This document shows positions 52,399-64,000 of a DNA stretch of 64,000 nucleotides, piece by piece; the first letter of the stretch is position 1; every line of letters starts with the position of its first letter. Position numbers and translations under genes: made by a program. The DNA comes from Alphaproteobacteria bacterium (GTDB lineage: Bacteria; Pseudomonadota; Alphaproteobacteria; UBA8366; Aestuariispiraceae): positions 124,001-188,000 of the forward strand of contig JASJDC010000001.1 of assembly GCA_030065235.1 (NCBI GenBank), written 5' to 3'. Below the pieces are notes generated by a model. The model was not told the DNA's origin. It did not search any database and was given only the letters and a program-made list of their open reading frames with translations.

Positions 52399-53415
52399 GT
52401 GCCGTTTCCATTTTCCGCCATCGTCGGGCAAGACGACCTGAAATTGTCTCTGTTGATCGCCGCGGTCGATCCGACCATCGGCGGCGTGTTGGCCTTCGGC
52501 GATCGCGGCGCCGGCAAATCGACGGCGGTGCGGGCGCTCGCGGCGCTGTTGCCGCCGATCGAAGTGGTCGCCGGCTGTCCCTACCATTGCCGCCCGGACG
52601 CGCGGGCGCCGATCTGTCCGGTCGATCACTGCGATGGCGGAACGGTCAAGACGCGGACGCCGGTCGTCGATTTACCGCTCGGCGCGACAGAGGATCGGGT
52701 GGTCGGGGCCATCGACCTGGAGCAAGCGCTGGCCCATGGCCGCAAATCCTTCGAACCGGGCCTGCTGGCGGCCGCCAATCGCGGCTTTCTCTATATCGAC
52801 GAAGTCAATCTGCTGGAGGATCATCTGGTCGATCTTCTGCTTGATGTCGCCGCGTCGGGCGAGAATGTGGTTGAGCGCGAAGGCTTGAGCATTCGCCATC
52901 CGGCGCGCTTCGTCCTGGTCGGCAGCGGCAATCCGGAGGAGGGGGAGCTTCGACCGCAATTGCTCGACCGGTTCGGACTGTCGGTCGATGTGACGACGCC
53001 GCGCGATCTGAAACAGCGCATGGAGGTGGTGCGCCGGCGCGATGATTACGAGCGTGACCCGGTGTCTTTCATGGAGACCTGGAAACGCAAGGACGCCGCA
53101 ATCCGCCGCAAGATCAGCAAGGCGAAAGCGATCCTCAACGATATCGAAACGCCGGACGCGATGCTCGAGGCGGCGGCAAAGCTTTGTATCGCGCTGGGGA
53201 CAGACGGGTTGCGCGGTGAACTGACCCTTGTCCGCGCCGCCCGCGCCGAGGCGGCCTTGAACGAGGGCGGCAAGAAGCAGCCGCCTGTCGTTGGTGACCG
53301 GCATATGAAGCGGGTCGCCGGCATGGCGCTACGCCATCGGCTGCGCCGCGATCCGTTGGACGAGACCGGCTCGTCGGTCCGGGTCGATCGGGCGGTCGAA
53401 GAGCTTTTCGGATGA
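52399..53415 (+). CDS. bchI: Magnesium chelatase subunit BchI (AAA+ ATPase)
   Basis: The 338-residue ATPase has Walker A FGDRGAGKSTAVRALAAL, Walker B FLYIDEVNLLEDH, sensor GSGNPEEGELRPQLLDRFGL and arginine-finger region. With BchD it forms the double ring that powers Mg insertion into protoporphyrin IX by BchH. GTG at 52399 with AGGAG 5 bases upstream is preferred. An ATG at 52351 would add 16 residues, but has no ribosome site and lies inside the PpsR-like element. It overlaps bchD by 4 bases. Confidence 0.94.
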   Translation: MPFPFSAIVGQDDLKLSLLIAAVDPTIGGVLAFGDRGAGKSTAVRALAALLPPIEVVAGCPYHCRPDARAPICPVDHCDGGTVKTRTPVVDLPLGATEDRVVGAIDLEQALAHGRKSFEPGLLAAANRGFLYIDEVNLLEDHLVDLLLDVAASGENVVEREGLSIRHPARFVLVGSGNPEEGELRPQLLDRFGLSVDVTTPRDLKQRMEVVRRRDDYERDPVSFMETWKRKDAAIRRKISKAKAILNDIETPDAMLEAAAKLCIALGTDGLRGELTLVRAARAEAALNEGGKKQPPVVGDRHMKRVAGMALRHRLRRDPLDETGSSVRVDRAVEELFG

Positions 53416-55217
53416 TCGAGACTTTGGTCGACGGCCTCGATCCCGACGGTCTGGCGCGGTTTCAGGCCGCCGCCGACGCGGAACGGGCGGCCGCGGTGCT
53501 GGCGATCGCGCCACACCGATTAGGCGGCGCCGTGTTGCGCGCCCGCGATGGGCCGGTGCGCGACCGTTGGTTGGCGCTGGCGACAAGTGTCATGGAAGAG
53601 GGCGCGCCGCTGCGGCGTCTGCCAAGCCATATCCAGGATGATCGGCTGCTCGGCGGCCTCGATCTGACGGCGACGCTGGCGTCTGGCGCACCGGTTCTGA
53701 TGAAGGGCCTGCTTGCCGAGGCCGATGGCGGTCTGATCATCGCGCCGATGGCGGAGCGCATGGGACGCGGCCTGGCCGCGCGGCTGGCGAGCGTGCTGGA
53801 TCATGGCGAGGTGCGGGTCGAGCGGGACGGGGCGGCGGACCGGTTCCAGGCGCGGTTCGGCCTTGTGACGTTGGATGAAGGCGTTGCCCCGGATGAGGCG
53901 CCGCCGGAGGCGCTGCTGGATCGCCTGGCCTTTCTGATCGATCTCAGCGCCTTGCGCGCCGCGGACATTGCCGATTGGTCCGTGCAAGCCGACGCGGTTG
54001 CTCATGCGCGGAGAGCTTTTCAGACAGTGCGCCATTCCGATGCCGATCTCGAGGCCTGTTGCGCCGCCGCTCTGGCGCTGGGTCTGCATTCCTTGCGGGC
54101 GGCGGGCCACGCGCTGGCTGTCGCTCGACTTTCCGCCGCTTTGGACGGACGCGGCGCGGTCGGTGAGACCGATCTGGCCTTCGCCGCGCGCACGGTGCTG
54201 ATCCCGCGCGCGACGGTTGCGCCTGATCTCTCGCCTCCGGACCAGCCGCCGGAACCGCCGCCCGAGCCGCCGGAGCAGGATGGGTCCGAGGGGGCTGAGG
54301 AGACCGAGGACACGATCACCGCCGCCGACGATCTGGCTGTCGAGGCGGTCGCGGCGATGCTGCCGCCCGACCTGCTGGAGAAGCTGCGGCAGGCGCGCGG
54401 TCCGCGCAAAGGCGCAGGGTCCGCAGGCAAGGGGGCGGAGAAGAAGAACCAAAGGCGCGGCCGTCCGGCGGGCCTGGCCGGCAGCCCGCCCTATGCCGGG
54501 GCGCGCCCGCACCTGATCGAGACCCTGCGCGCCGCTTCGCCTTGGCAAAAGCTGCGGGCGGCGCGTCCAGGGGCCGACGCTGCGGCGCCGAACCAGATCG
54601 CCGTGCGCAAGGATGATTTCCGCTATCAGCGCCTGAAACAGCGCAGCCAGGCGGTGACGATCTTCGTCGTCGATGCGTCTGGCTCGGCCGCCTTGCAGCG
54701 TATGGGCGAGGCGAAGGGCGCGGTCGAACTGCTGCTGGCTGATTGTTACATACGGCGTGACCTGGTCTCGCTGATCGCCTTTCGGCGCGACGGGGCCGAA
54801 TTGCTGCTGCCGCCGACCCGCTCGCTGACACGGGCGAAACGCAGCCTGTCGAGCCTGCCGGGCGGCGGCGCGACGCCTCTGGCGCATGGTTTGGATCTGG
54901 CCTTTCAATTGGCGGAGGCGGAGAAGCGCGCCGGGCGCAGCCCGTCTCTGGTGGTCTTGACCGACGGTCGCGGCAACATCGCGCGCAATGGCGAAGCGGA
55001 CCGGCGCCAAGCCGCCGAAGACGCCGCAGGCGTCGCGCGGTCGATTCAGGCGCTCGGCGTGCCGGCGCTGGTTGTGGATACGTCCGCCCGGCCCGACCGA
55101 CGCGCCCAGGAACTGGCGCAGGCGATGGCCGCGCGTTATCTGCCTCTGCCGCGCGGCGACGCGCGCACACTCGCCGCCGCCGTGCAGAGCCAGAGCGGCG
55201 CGCGCGCCGTTTCATAG
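53412..55217 (+). CDS. bchD: Magnesium chelatase subunit BchD
   Basis: The 601-residue protein has a degenerate AAA+ domain without a Walker A lysine loop. A proline/glutamate-rich linker (about residues 273-300) follows, and a C-terminal integrin-type VWA domain begins at TIFVVDASGSAALQRM, where DASGS is the MIDAS metal site. It couples BchI to BchH. The linker is Ala/Pro/Glu-rich, followed by a Lys/Arg-rich patch (GKGAEKKNQRRGR). Order bchI-bchD-bchO is the common one. Confidence 0.94.
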   Translation: MIETLVDGLDPDGLARFQAAADAERAAAVLAIAPHRLGGAVLRARDGPVRDRWLALATSVMEEGAPLRRLPSHIQDDRLLGGLDLTATLASGAPVLMKGLLAEADGGLIIAPMAERMGRGLAARLASVLDHGEVRVERDGAADRFQARFGLVTLDEGVAPDEAPPEALLDRLAFLIDLSALRAADIADWSVQADAVAHARRAFQTVRHSDADLEACCAAALALGLHSLRAAGHALAVARLSAALDGRGAVGETDLAFAARTVLIPRATVAPDLSPPDQPPEPPPEPPEQDGSEGAEETEDTITAADDLAVEAVAAMLPPDLLEKLRQARGPRKGAGSAGKGAEKKNQRRGRPAGLAGSPPYAGARPHLIETLRAASPWQKLRAARPGADAAAPNQIAVRKDDFRYQRLKQRSQAVTIFVVDASGSAALQRMGEAKGAVELLLADCYIRRDLVSLIAFRRDGAELLLPPTRSLTRAKRSLSSLPGGGATPLAHGLDLAFQLAEAEKRAGRSPSLVVLTDGRGNIARNGEADRRQAAEDAAGVARSIQALGVPALVVDTSARPDRRAQELAQAMAARYLPLPRGDARTLAAAVQSQSGARAVS

Positions 55218-55230
55218 GCGCGCGGTTCCG

Positions 55231-56115
55231 ATGCGGCTTTTCCAGGACAGGCCTGACTGGGAGCGGGACGGGGCGGATTGGCCGAACCGGTCCCATAGCC
55301 GTTTTGTCGAGGCAGGCGGCGTCACATGGCATGTCCAGGAAATGGGGTCGGGGCCGGCCTTGGCGCTGGTCCATGGCACCGGTGCGGCGACGCATTCCTG
55401 GGGACCGCTTCTACCGCTGCTGGCGGAACGGTTCCACACCGTCGCGATGGACCTGCCCGGTCATGGTTTCAGCCTGCCCCCAGAGACGGAGGACCTGTCC
55501 CTACCATCGATGGCAAAGGCTTTGGCGGCTTTGTTCGACAGGCTGGGGTTTGAGCCGGAGATCGCCATAGGGCATTCGGCCGGCGCGGCGGTCCTGGCGG
55601 CGCTGGCGCTGGACGGGCGTATTGCACCGGCCCGCCTGATCGCCTTGAACGGCGCCTTGATCCCTCTGACCGGGGCCGCCGGTGTGCTGTTTTCGCCCCT
55701 GGCGCAAATGCTGAACCGGACGGCGATGGCGCCCGCCTTTTTCGCGGCGCGCGCCCGGAACCGCCAATTTGTCGAGCGCTTGCTGCGCGGTACAGGATCG
55801 CGCGCTCCGGCCGGCAGCGTCGACGCCTATTGGCGGCTGGCGCAACGCGAGGGGCATGTGGCTTCGGCCCTGCGGATGATGGCGCAGTGGGATCTGGAGC
55901 CGCTGGCGCCACGGTTGAAAGACTTAACGCCCGCTATGGACTTGGTGGTCGGGAAGGGCGACCGGACAATCCGGCCGAGCGAGGCTTTGCGGGTGCGCGC
56001 CCTGGCCCCGCAAGCGGAGATCTTCTCGATCCCGCGTCTCGGGCATCTGGCGCATGAGGAAGATCCGGAGACAGTCGCCCGTGCAATCTTCGACCGGCTC
56101 GAGCGGTCCGCCTAA
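55231..56115 (+). CDS. bchO: BchO, alpha/beta hydrolase of the Mg-chelatase operon
   Basis: The 294-residue protein is an alpha/beta hydrolase with LVHGTGAATHSWGPLLPLLA (oxyanion region), nucleophile in IGHSAGAAVL, Asp in VVGKGDRTIRPS and His in LGHLAHEEDP. BchO is a conserved partner of bchID with a proposed auxiliary role in Mg-chelation or phospholipid handling; its exact reaction is not settled. ATG at 55231 is 13 bases after the bchD stop. Confidence 0.92.
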   Translation: MRLFQDRPDWERDGADWPNRSHSRFVEAGGVTWHVQEMGSGPALALVHGTGAATHSWGPLLPLLAERFHTVAMDLPGHGFSLPPETEDLSLPSMAKALAALFDRLGFEPEIAIGHSAGAAVLAALALDGRIAPARLIALNGALIPLTGAAGVLFSPLAQMLNRTAMAPAFFAARARNRQFVERLLRGTGSRAPAGSVDAYWRLAQREGHVASALRMMAQWDLEPLAPRLKDLTPAMDLVVGKGDRTIRPSEALRVRALAPQAEIFSIPRLGHLAHEEDPETVARAIFDRLERSA

Positions 56116-56121
56116 CATTTA

Positions 56122-56155
56122 TGTCAATTCTGGTTGACGTAAAAATTACTTCACA
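56122..56155. promoter_or_regulatory. Composite PpsR/CrtJ-like element upstream of dxs
   Basis: TGTCAATTCTGGTTGACG (56122-56139) is TGT-N12-ACG, and CGT-N12-ACA follows at 56138-56155 in two-base overlap. On the minus strand the second half reads TGTGAAGTAATTTTTACG. The 120-base gap between bchO and dxs holds little else, so dxs may be under photosynthesis-gene control and not just read through from bchO. Confidence 0.65.
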
Positions 56156-56235
56156 TTTTGTGCGGTTAAGGCTTTACTGTTCGCTGACCCCGTCTCTTTT
56201 TTCCGTTTTCGGCGGGGGTTTGGGGAGTGAAAGCG

Positions 56236-58158
56236 ATGGCGCCGCAAGACACCGCCGTGGTTCGGACCAAGAGGCGCGAGAAAAGCCGATCCAGCACGCG
56301 ACGACGCCGCTACCGCCATCTTGATTCGGTCGATTCGCCGGACGATATCAGGGCGCTGCCGGCCGACGCCATGAGACCGCTCTGCGACGATGTCCGCGAA
56401 GAACTGATCGACATCGTCTCGGAAACCGGCGGTCATTTGGGCTCCGGGTTGGGTGTGGTCGAACTGACCGTCGCCCTGCATCGCGCCTTCGACACGCCGC
56501 GCGACAAGCTGATCTGGGATGTCAGCCATCAATGCTATCCGCATAAGATCCTGACCGGCCGCCGCGCCGCCCTGCGGAAACTGCGGCAGAAGGGCGGGCC
56601 GTCGGGCTTCACCAAGATCAGCGAAAGCCGCTTCGACCCGTTCGGCGCAGCGCATAGTTCGACCTCGATTTCCGCCGGGCTCGGCTTCGCCGCGGCGCGG
56701 GATTATGAGCAGGCGCCGCATGCGGTGGTCGCCGTCATCGGCGACGGCGCGATGTCCGGCGGCATGGCGTTCGAAGGGCTGAATAACGCGGGCGCCGAGA
56801 AACGCCCGATGGTCATCGTGCTGAACGACAACGCCATGTCGATCGCCCCGCCGGCCGGCGCACTGGACCGACATTTGGCCGAGTTGCGCGCCATTCTGCC
56901 GGACAAAGAAGCCCGCATGGCCGCGTTGGCGCGCGAGGACCTGCCCAGCTTCGCGGAGACTCCGACACTCTTCGATCAGTTCGGCGTGCGCTATGTCGGC
57001 CCGTTCGACGGCCACGATGTCGAGGAGATGATCGAGGTTTTCAGCCGCGCCCGGACCTATCGCGACGGGCCGCTCTTGGTTCATGTTCTGACCGTGAAAG
57101 GTAAAGGCTTCGACCATGCGGAGGGCGCGGATGACCGCTATCACGGCGTGTCGAAATTCTGCGCCGTCAGCGGCAAGCAGCATAAATCGCCCAGCAACGC
57201 GCCAAGCTACACATCCGTCTACGCCAACGCTCTGATCGCCGAGGCGCGCAAGGACGATCGGATTGCGGCGGTCTCCGCGGCGATGCCCGGCGGGACGGGG
57301 CTCGACAAGTTCGGCGCCGCTTTCCCGGACCGCTGTTTCGATGTCGGGATCGCCGAGCAGCATGCGGTCACCTTCTGCGCCGGTCTGGCGGCGGAAGGCT
57401 ACAAGCCCTTCGCGACGATCTATTCCACCTTTTTGCAACGCGCCTATGACCAGATCGTGCATGACGTGGCGCTGCAAAGGCTGCCGGTGCGATTCGCGAT
57501 CGACCGGGCCGGCATGGTCGGGGCCGACGGCGCGACCCATCAAGGCGCTTATGACATCGCCTATCTGGGCTGTCTGCCGGGCGTCGTGCTGATGGCGGCG
57601 AGCGACGAGGCGGAATTGATGCATATGGTCGCCACAGCCGCCGCGATCGATGACGGGCCGTCCGCCATCCGCTATCCGCGCGGCGCCGCGGTCGGGATCG
57701 CCTGTCCGGACGAGGGCGCGGCGTTGGAAGTCGGCAAAGGCCGAATCGTGCGGGAAGGGACAGACGCGGCGATCCTTAGTTTCGGCGCGCGCCTTAACGA
57801 TGTGCTCACCGCCGCTGACCATTTGGAGCGCGAGGGCGTTTTGATCACCGTCGCCGATGCGCGATTCGCCAAGCCGATCGACGACGCGCTGGTGGCGCAG
57901 CTTGTCAAGGACCATCCGCTGGTCTTGACGGTGGAGGAGGGCTCGGTCGGCGGCTTCGCAACACAGGTGGTGGATAGTCTGGTGCGGCAGAAGCGACACG
58001 ATCAGCTCAACCGGCTGGCTCCGCTCTATCTGCCCGACGCGTTCGTCGACCATGACACGCCCGCCGGCCAAATCGCCGCAACGGGGTTGGATGCACAGGG
58101 CGTCGCCGCCCGGGTGTTGGAGCGGCTACAATTTGTAAGAATGGGGGCCGTCTCCTAG
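56236..58158 (+). CDS. dxs: 1-Deoxy-D-xylulose-5-phosphate synthase
   Basis: The 640-residue enzyme has the thiamine-diphosphate motif VIGDGAMSGGMAFEGLNNAG, SHQCYPHKILTGRR, FDVGIAEQHAVTFCAGLA, AIDRAGMVGADGATHQGAYD and RYPRG. It makes DXP from pyruvate and glyceraldehyde 3-phosphate, the first step towards isoprenoids. An Arg-rich N-terminal stretch (RRREKS..., about 35 residues) precedes the usual start region. ATG at 56236 sits 8 bases after GGGGAG; a GTG nine bases earlier is too close to it. It is placed among pigment genes, fitting supply of carotenoid and phytol precursors. Confidence 0.94.
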   Translation: MAPQDTAVVRTKRREKSRSSTRRRRYRHLDSVDSPDDIRALPADAMRPLCDDVREELIDIVSETGGHLGSGLGVVELTVALHRAFDTPRDKLIWDVSHQCYPHKILTGRRAALRKLRQKGGPSGFTKISESRFDPFGAAHSSTSISAGLGFAAARDYEQAPHAVVAVIGDGAMSGGMAFEGLNNAGAEKRPMVIVLNDNAMSIAPPAGALDRHLAELRAILPDKEARMAALAREDLPSFAETPTLFDQFGVRYVGPFDGHDVEEMIEVFSRARTYRDGPLLVHVLTVKGKGFDHAEGADDRYHGVSKFCAVSGKQHKSPSNAPSYTSVYANALIAEARKDDRIAAVSAAMPGGTGLDKFGAAFPDRCFDVGIAEQHAVTFCAGLAAEGYKPFATIYSTFLQRAYDQIVHDVALQRLPVRFAIDRAGMVGADGATHQGAYDIAYLGCLPGVVLMAASDEAELMHMVATAAAIDDGPSAIRYPRGAAVGIACPDEGAALEVGKGRIVREGTDAAILSFGARLNDVLTAADHLEREGVLITVADARFAKPIDDALVAQLVKDHPLVLTVEEGSVGGFATQVVDSLVRQKRHDQLNRLAPLYLPDAFVDHDTPAGQIAATGLDAQGVAARVLERLQFVRMGAVS

Positions 58159-58247
58159 AGACTTCCCCTAACCATCAGAAAACACTTTACTTTCTCTCGT
58201 TGCTGAGCGCGTGAGGTCGCTTTGTGCAGGAATTATCCCAGCGCCAG

Positions 58248-59695
<1,448 letters not shown>

Positions 59696-59699
59696 CGGG

Positions 59700-61277
59700 A
59701 TGCAGCTGACCGTCTGGACATATGAAGGCCCGCCGCATGTCGGCGCCATGCGCGTCGCGACCGCGATGAAGGGTGTGCATTACGTGTTGCACGCGCCGCA
59801 GGGCGACACCTACGCCGATCTACTCTTCACGATGATCGAGCGCCGCAAGGAACGGCCGCCGGTGACCTACACGACCTTCGAGGCCCGCGATCTCGGCGGC
59901 GACACGGCGGAGTTGCTGAAAGCCGCCGCTTTCGGCGCTTTTGAACGGTTCCAGCCGGACCTGATGCTGGTCGGCGCCTCTTGCACGGCTGAGTTGATCC
60001 AGGACGACCCGGGCGGAGTCGCCAAGACGCTGGGCCTGCCGGTTCCCGTCGTGCCGCTGGAACTGCCGTCCTATCAGAAGAAAGAAAACTGGGGCGCGGC
60101 CGAAACCTTCTATCAATTGACGCGCGCGCTCTGCCTGTCCCAGGCGCCGAAGCCGGGCGAGGCGTTCGAGCGCTCGGAGCGGGCGCGGCCGCGCTGCAAC
60201 CTGCTGGGGCCGACGGCGCTCGGCTTTCGCCATCGCGACGACATTACCGAACTGACCAAACTGCTCGACCGGATCGGGGTCGATATTCATGTGGTCGCGC
60301 CCTATGACGCGACGGCGGCGGATATCGCCCGGCTGCCGGACGCGGATTTCAACGTCGTGATGGTTCCCGAAATCGCCGGGACTGCGGCCAAGTGGTTGAG
60401 CCGGACCTTTGGCCAACCGGCGACCAAGACCACGCCCATCGGCGTCGGCGCGACGCGCGATTTCATCGCCGAGGTTGGGGAACTGTGCGGCATCGACGTG
60501 TCGGCGCTGTTGGCGGAGGAGGCGTCCCGGCTGCCCTGGTATTCGCGCTCTGTCGATTCGACCTATCTGACCGGCAAGCGGGTCTACATCTTCGGCGACG
60601 CGACCCACGCGATCGCCGCCGCCCGGATTGCGGCGGAGGAGTTCGGCTTCACTGTCGTCGGCCTCGGGACCTACAGCCGCGAACAGGCGCGTGATGTCCG
60701 CGCCGCAGCGGAGCGGTTGGGCCTGACGGCGCTGATCACCGACGACTATCTGGATGTTGAGGCGGAGATCGAGGCGCTGCGCCCCGAACTGGTCCTCGGC
60801 ACGCAAATGGAGCGGCATATCGCCAAGCGGCTCGGCGTCCCTTGCGCCGTGATTTCCGCGCCCGTTCATGTTCAGGATTTCCCGGCCCGCTATTCGCCGC
60901 AGATGGGATTCGAAGGCGCCAATGTGATCTTCGATACTTGGGTCCATCCGTTGATGATGGGGCTGGAAGAGCATCTGCTCGGCATGTTCCGCGAGGATTT
61001 CGAATTCGCCGACGGCGCCGCGCCGTCGCATCTGTCCCATGGCGGGGCTGCGCAGGCGCCGGTTGTGGAAGCGGCGCCGGTCGTCCTCGAGGCGCCCGCC
61101 AATGAGGACGAAGCGGCGCCCGGCTGGTCGAGCGAGGCGCAGGATGAGTTGAAGAAAATCCCGTTCTTCGTGCGTGGCAAGGCGCGCCGGAACACCGAGA
61201 AGTTCGCGACGGAACGCGGGCTCGGGACGATCACCTTGGAGACGCTGTACGATGCCAAAGCGCATTTCGGCCGTTAA
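59700..61277 (+). CDS. bchB: Dark-operative protochlorophyllide reductase subunit BchB
   Basis: The 525-residue NifK-like subunit starts [20 protein letters not shown] and contains [17 protein letters not shown] (cluster Cys), [24 protein letters not shown], and the C-terminal domain [21 protein letters not shown] typical of BchB. A variable Ala/Pro/Glu linker (about 440-480) precedes that domain. It overlaps the proposed bchH start by 26 bases. Confidence 0.95.
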   Translation: MQLTVWTYEGPPHVGAMRVATAMKGVHYVLHAPQGDTYADLLFTMIERRKERPPVTYTTFEARDLGGDTAELLKAAAFGAFERFQPDLMLVGASCTAELIQDDPGGVAKTLGLPVPVVPLELPSYQKKENWGAAETFYQLTRALCLSQAPKPGEAFERSERARPRCNLLGPTALGFRHRDDITELTKLLDRIGVDIHVVAPYDATAADIARLPDADFNVVMVPEIAGTAAKWLSRTFGQPATKTTPIGVGATRDFIAEVGELCGIDVSALLAEEASRLPWYSRSVDSTYLTGKRVYIFGDATHAIAAARIAAEEFGFTVVGLGTYSREQARDVRAAAERLGLTALITDDYLDVEAEIEALRPELVLGTQMERHIAKRLGVPCAVISAPVHVQDFPARYSPQMGFEGANVIFDTWVHPLMMGLEEHLLGMFREDFEFADGAAPSHLSHGGAAQAPVVEAAPVVLEAPANEDEAAPGWSSEAQDELKKIPFFVRGKARRNTEKFATERGLGTITLETLYDAKAHFGR

Positions 61278-64000
61278 GACCGCGACATCGCGCGGCCCGG
61301 CGGGAAGGGCGGCGTCGAAGCGGAATGGGCGGGACAAGGCCGGTCCGGTCTCGCGGGTCGTGATCGTCACGATGGACAATCATCTCGCGGCCTCGACACG
61401 GCGCGCGACAGCGGAGCTACTGAGCGGTCCGGCGCCCATCGAGCTGACATTGCATTCGGCGTCGACCTTCTGCGCCGACAAGGCGGCGTTGGCGCGCTGC
61501 ATCGCCGATATCGAGGCGGCGGACATCGTTATCGTCACCATGCTGTTCCTGGAGGACCAGTTCGCGCCGGTGATGGCGGCGCTTCAGGCGCGGCGCGACC
61601 GCTGCGACGCGTTGGTCGCCTGCATGTCGGCCTCTGAAGTGGTGAAGCTCACTCATATGGGCCGGCTGAATATGGCCGAGAAACAGGGTGGCGCCCTGAG
61701 CTTCCTGAAGCGTTTTCGCAAGCCCAGCAAAGGGGCCGGCGACGCCGGGTCCGGCAAGAATCAGATGGCGATGCTGCGGCGGCTGCCGCGCATCCTGCGC
61801 TTCATTCCCGGCACGGCCCAGGATCTGCGCGCCTATTTCTTGACCATGCAGTACTGGCTGGCCTGCAGCGACCAGAACTTGGTGAATATGGTCCGCATGT
61901 TGGTGGACCGGTACGCCAGTGGCGATCGCGCTTCTTTGCGCGGCGCCTTCGACGTCGCCCCGCCGAAGGATTATCCGGATATCGGCGTCTATCATCCTTC
62001 GATCAAAGGCCGGGTGGCGGAAAGCGCCGCCGAACTGCCGAAGCCGAAGCGCGCGAAAGGGACAGTCGGTCTGGTTCTGATGCGCGCCTATGTGCTGGCC
62101 GGCGATACGGCGCATTATGACAGCGTCATCGCTCTACTCGAAGAACGCGGCCTAGCGGTGATCCCGATCTTCTCGAGCGGGCTCGACAACCGAGAGGCGA
62201 TCGAGGCCTTCTTCAAGAAAGACGGGCGGTCCATCGTGGACGCGGTCGTCTCCTTGACCGGCTTCTCGCTGGTCGGCGGCCCGGCCTATAATAACAGCGC
62301 GGCGGCGGAGGCGGCGTTGTGCGACCTCGACGCGCCCTATGTCGCGGCCCAGGCGCTCGAGTTCCAAAGCCTCGAAGAGTGGCGCGCGTCCGAGCGCGGC
62401 CTGTCGCCGGTCGAGACCACAATGATGGTGGCCATACCCGAACTGGACGGCGCGCGGGCGCCGATGGTGTTCGGCGGCCGTTCGACGGCGGACGGGCCGG
62501 AGGGCGCGGATCAGCAGATGCGGATCGACCCCGAACGCGCCGCGCTGTTGGCCAACCGGGTCGCCAAACTGGTCGCGCTGCGCCGGTCGGAGCGGGCTGA
62601 GCGCAGGCTGGCGGTCACGCTGTTCGGTTTCCCGCCGAATGCGGGCGCGACCGGGACCGCCGCTTATCTCGATGTCTATGGCTCGCTCTTCAACCTTCTG
62701 AAATCATTGAAGGCGGGAGGCTATACCGTCGAGCTGCCGGAAAGCGTGGACGCCCTCCGCAATGCGGTTTTAGGCGGCAACAGTGACCGGTTCGGAACCG
62801 ACGCCAACGTCTTTGACCGGGTGCTTGTCGACGATCATGTCCGGCGCGAACCGCATCTGGCCGAGATCGAGGCGCAATGGGGACCGGCGCCGGGCAAGCA
62901 TCAGACCGACGGCGGCGCGATCCAGATCCTCGGTGCGGCGTTCGGCAATGTGCTGGTCGGGGTTCAACCCAGTTTCGGCTATGAAGACGACCCGATGCGG
63001 TTGCTGTTCGCCAAGGGCTTCGCGCCGACCCACGCCTTCTCCGCCTATTACCGCTATTTGCGCGAAGACTGGCTGGCGGATGCGGTGCTGCATTTCGGCA
63101 CTCACGGCGCGCTGGAATTCATGCCCGGTAAACAGACGGGCCTGTCGGGCGCTTGTTGGCCAGAGCGGCTGATCGGCGCCTTGCCGAATTTCTACCTTTA
63201 CGCGGCTAACAACCCGTCGGAAGGGCTGATCGCGAAACGCCGTTCGGCGGCGACGCTGATCACCTATCTCACGCCACCGATGCGTCAGGCCGGGTTGTAT
63301 AAGGGTCTGACAGACCTGAAAGAGTCGATCGACCGGCGCCGCGCCTTGGGGCCGGACCAGGAGAATGAACGCGCCAGACTGGCTGAAGCGATCCAGGCCC
63401 AGGCGGCGCAACTCGACCTCGCCGTCGCCGATCCAGCTTGGAAGGATGTCGAAGGCCGGATCGCCGGACTTCAGGAAAAGCTCGCCGAGGTTGAGAAGCA
63501 GCTGATCCCGGAAGGCTTGCATATTGTCGGCGAAATCCCGGACGCGGCGACGCGGGCCGAAACCCTGTCCGCAATCGCCGAGGCCTTACCGGAGACGGAG
63601 GACGAGACAGCGCAGAGCCGGTTGGATGACATTGAGGCGGCGCTTCAGGTGGATAGCGAAACCCCAGCCCTGATCAAGGCCCTGGATGGCGGCTTCATTC
63701 CGCCGGCGCCGGGCGGCGACCTGCTGCGCAATCCGGACATCCTGCCGACCGGGCGCAACATGCATGGGTTCGATCCGTTCCGCATTCCCAGCGCCTTCGC
63801 CCTGATGGAAGGTAAACGACAGGCCGATCAATTACTCGACCGGCATCTGGTCGAGAGCAAGACATTTCCGCGGTCGGTTGCGCTGGTGCTGTGGGGCGCT
63901 GACAATCTGAAAAGCGAGGGTACGCCGATCTGTCAGGCGCTCGCCCTGATGGGCGCCAAGCCGCGGCATGACAGTTTCGGGCGTCTCGCCGGCGCGGAAT
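61252..64000 (+). CDS. bchH: Magnesium chelatase subunit BchH (5' part, runs off window)
   Basis: An uninterrupted frame of 916 codons reaches the right edge; full BchH is about 1200 residues. Recognisable segments include [81 protein letters not shown] and [21 protein letters not shown] near the end. It binds protoporphyrin IX and inserts Mg with BchI/BchD. ATG at 61252 lies inside the end of bchB and has no strong ribosome site, but leaves the 36 residues usually found before VVIVT; the start is therefore the least certain part. Confidence 0.93.
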   Translation, partial: MPKRISAVKTATSRGPAGRAASKRNGRDKAGPVSRVVIVTMDNHLAASTRRATAELLSGPAPIELTLHSASTFCADKAALARCIADIEAADIVIVTMLFLEDQFAPVMAALQARRDRCDALVACMSASEVVKLTHMGRLNMAEKQGGALSFLKRFRKPSKGAGDAGSGKNQMAMLRRLPRILRFIPGTAQDLRAYFLTMQYWLACSDQNLVNMVRMLVDRYASGDRASLRGAFDVAPPKDYPDIGVYHPSIKGRVAESAAELPKPKRAKGTVGLVLMRAYVLAGDTAHYDSVIALLEERGLAVIPIFSSGLDNREAIEAFFKKDGRSIVDAVVSLTGFSLVGGPAYNNSAAAEAALCDLDAPYVAAQALEFQSLEEWRASERGLSPVETTMMVAIPELDGARAPMVFGGRSTADGPEGADQQMRIDPERAALLANRVAKLVALRRSERAERRLAVTLFGFPPNAGATGTAAYLDVYGSLFNLLKSLKAGGYTVELPESVDALRNAVLGGNSDRFGTDANVFDRVLVDDHVRREPHLAEIEAQWGPAPGKHQTDGGAIQILGAAFGNVLVGVQPSFGYEDDPMRLLFAKGFAPTHAFSAYYRYLREDWLADAVLHFGTHGALEFMPGKQTGLSGACWPERLIGALPNFYLYAANNPSEGLIAKRRSAATLITYLTPPMRQAGLYKGLTDLKESIDRRRALGPDQENERARLAEAIQAQAAQLDLAVADPAWKDVEGRIAGLQEKLAEVEKQLIPEGLHIVGEIPDAATRAETLSAIAEALPETEDETAQSRLDDIEAALQVDSETPALIKALDGGFIPPAPGGDLLRNPDILPTGRNMHGFDPFRIPSAFALMEGKRQADQLLDRHLVESKTFPRSVALVLWGADNLKSEGTPICQALALMGAKPRHDSFGRLAGAE

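Overview
The window is GC-rich and almost fully coding. It looks like the chromosome of a phototrophic alphaproteobacterium: the right end is a bacteriochlorophyll gene cluster with Mg-chelatase and dark-operative protochlorophyllide reductase genes, and the remainder is typical alphaproteobacterial metabolism (FixLJ-like pair, phasin, urtABCDE-ureDABCEFG). I see no insertion sequence, prophage or CRISPR array. Order and genus cannot be fixed from the window alone.

Layout. (1) 1-3980: the 5' part of a Bcr/CflA efflux gene, a universal stress protein, a divergent phasin with an FNR/FixK-type box in the shared upstream region, a FixLJ-like two-component pair and tRNA-Arg(UCU). (2) 4088-22466: a carbohydrate island. 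On the minus strand are an ABC sugar importer (two permeases, two ATPases, a Tat-signal binding protein), then DhaK and DhaL, then an operon of class II aldolase, FGGY kinase, 2-oxoacid/acetoin dehydrogenase-type E1alpha and E1beta, and a lipoyl-alpha/beta-hydrolase protein of AcoC type. A second FGGY kinase diverges from the aldolase. Divergent from the importer are mtnK- and mtnA-like genes, followed by a SorC-family regulator. The MtnK/MtnA/class II aldolase set resembles the known 5-methylthioribose/5-deoxyribose 'DHAP shunt', here combined with extra kinases and an E1/E2 pair.

(3) 22591-34102: purine catabolism on the plus strand: puuE allantoinase, an M20-family hydrolase, membrane urate hydroxylase puuD, a UraD-UraH fusion, an NMT1-type ABC importer, xanthine dehydrogenase xdhAB and guanine deaminase. 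A textbook sigma-54 -24/-12 element with an upstream NtrC-like palindrome precedes the ABC-xdh run. (4) 34126-44878: the minus-strand urea operon (urtABCDE, ureDABCEFG), also preceded by a -24/-12-like element. Together these two regions form a nitrogen-salvage block that takes purines towards urea and ammonia.

(5) 45129-51671: a small secreted-type protein, anmK, a SulP anion transporter, and a sulfide/persulfide module (DUF442-SQR fusion plus persulfide dioxygenase) divergent from an Rrf2/NsrR-like regulator. (6) 51668-64000: the photosynthesis cluster. idi diverges from bchI-bchD-bchO; dxs, then bchN-bchB and bchH (cut by the window end), follow. Three intergenic regions here carry the same composite element, TGT-N12-ACGT-N12-ACA (one degenerate at its first half), which resembles overlapping, oppositely oriented PpsR/CrtJ sites.
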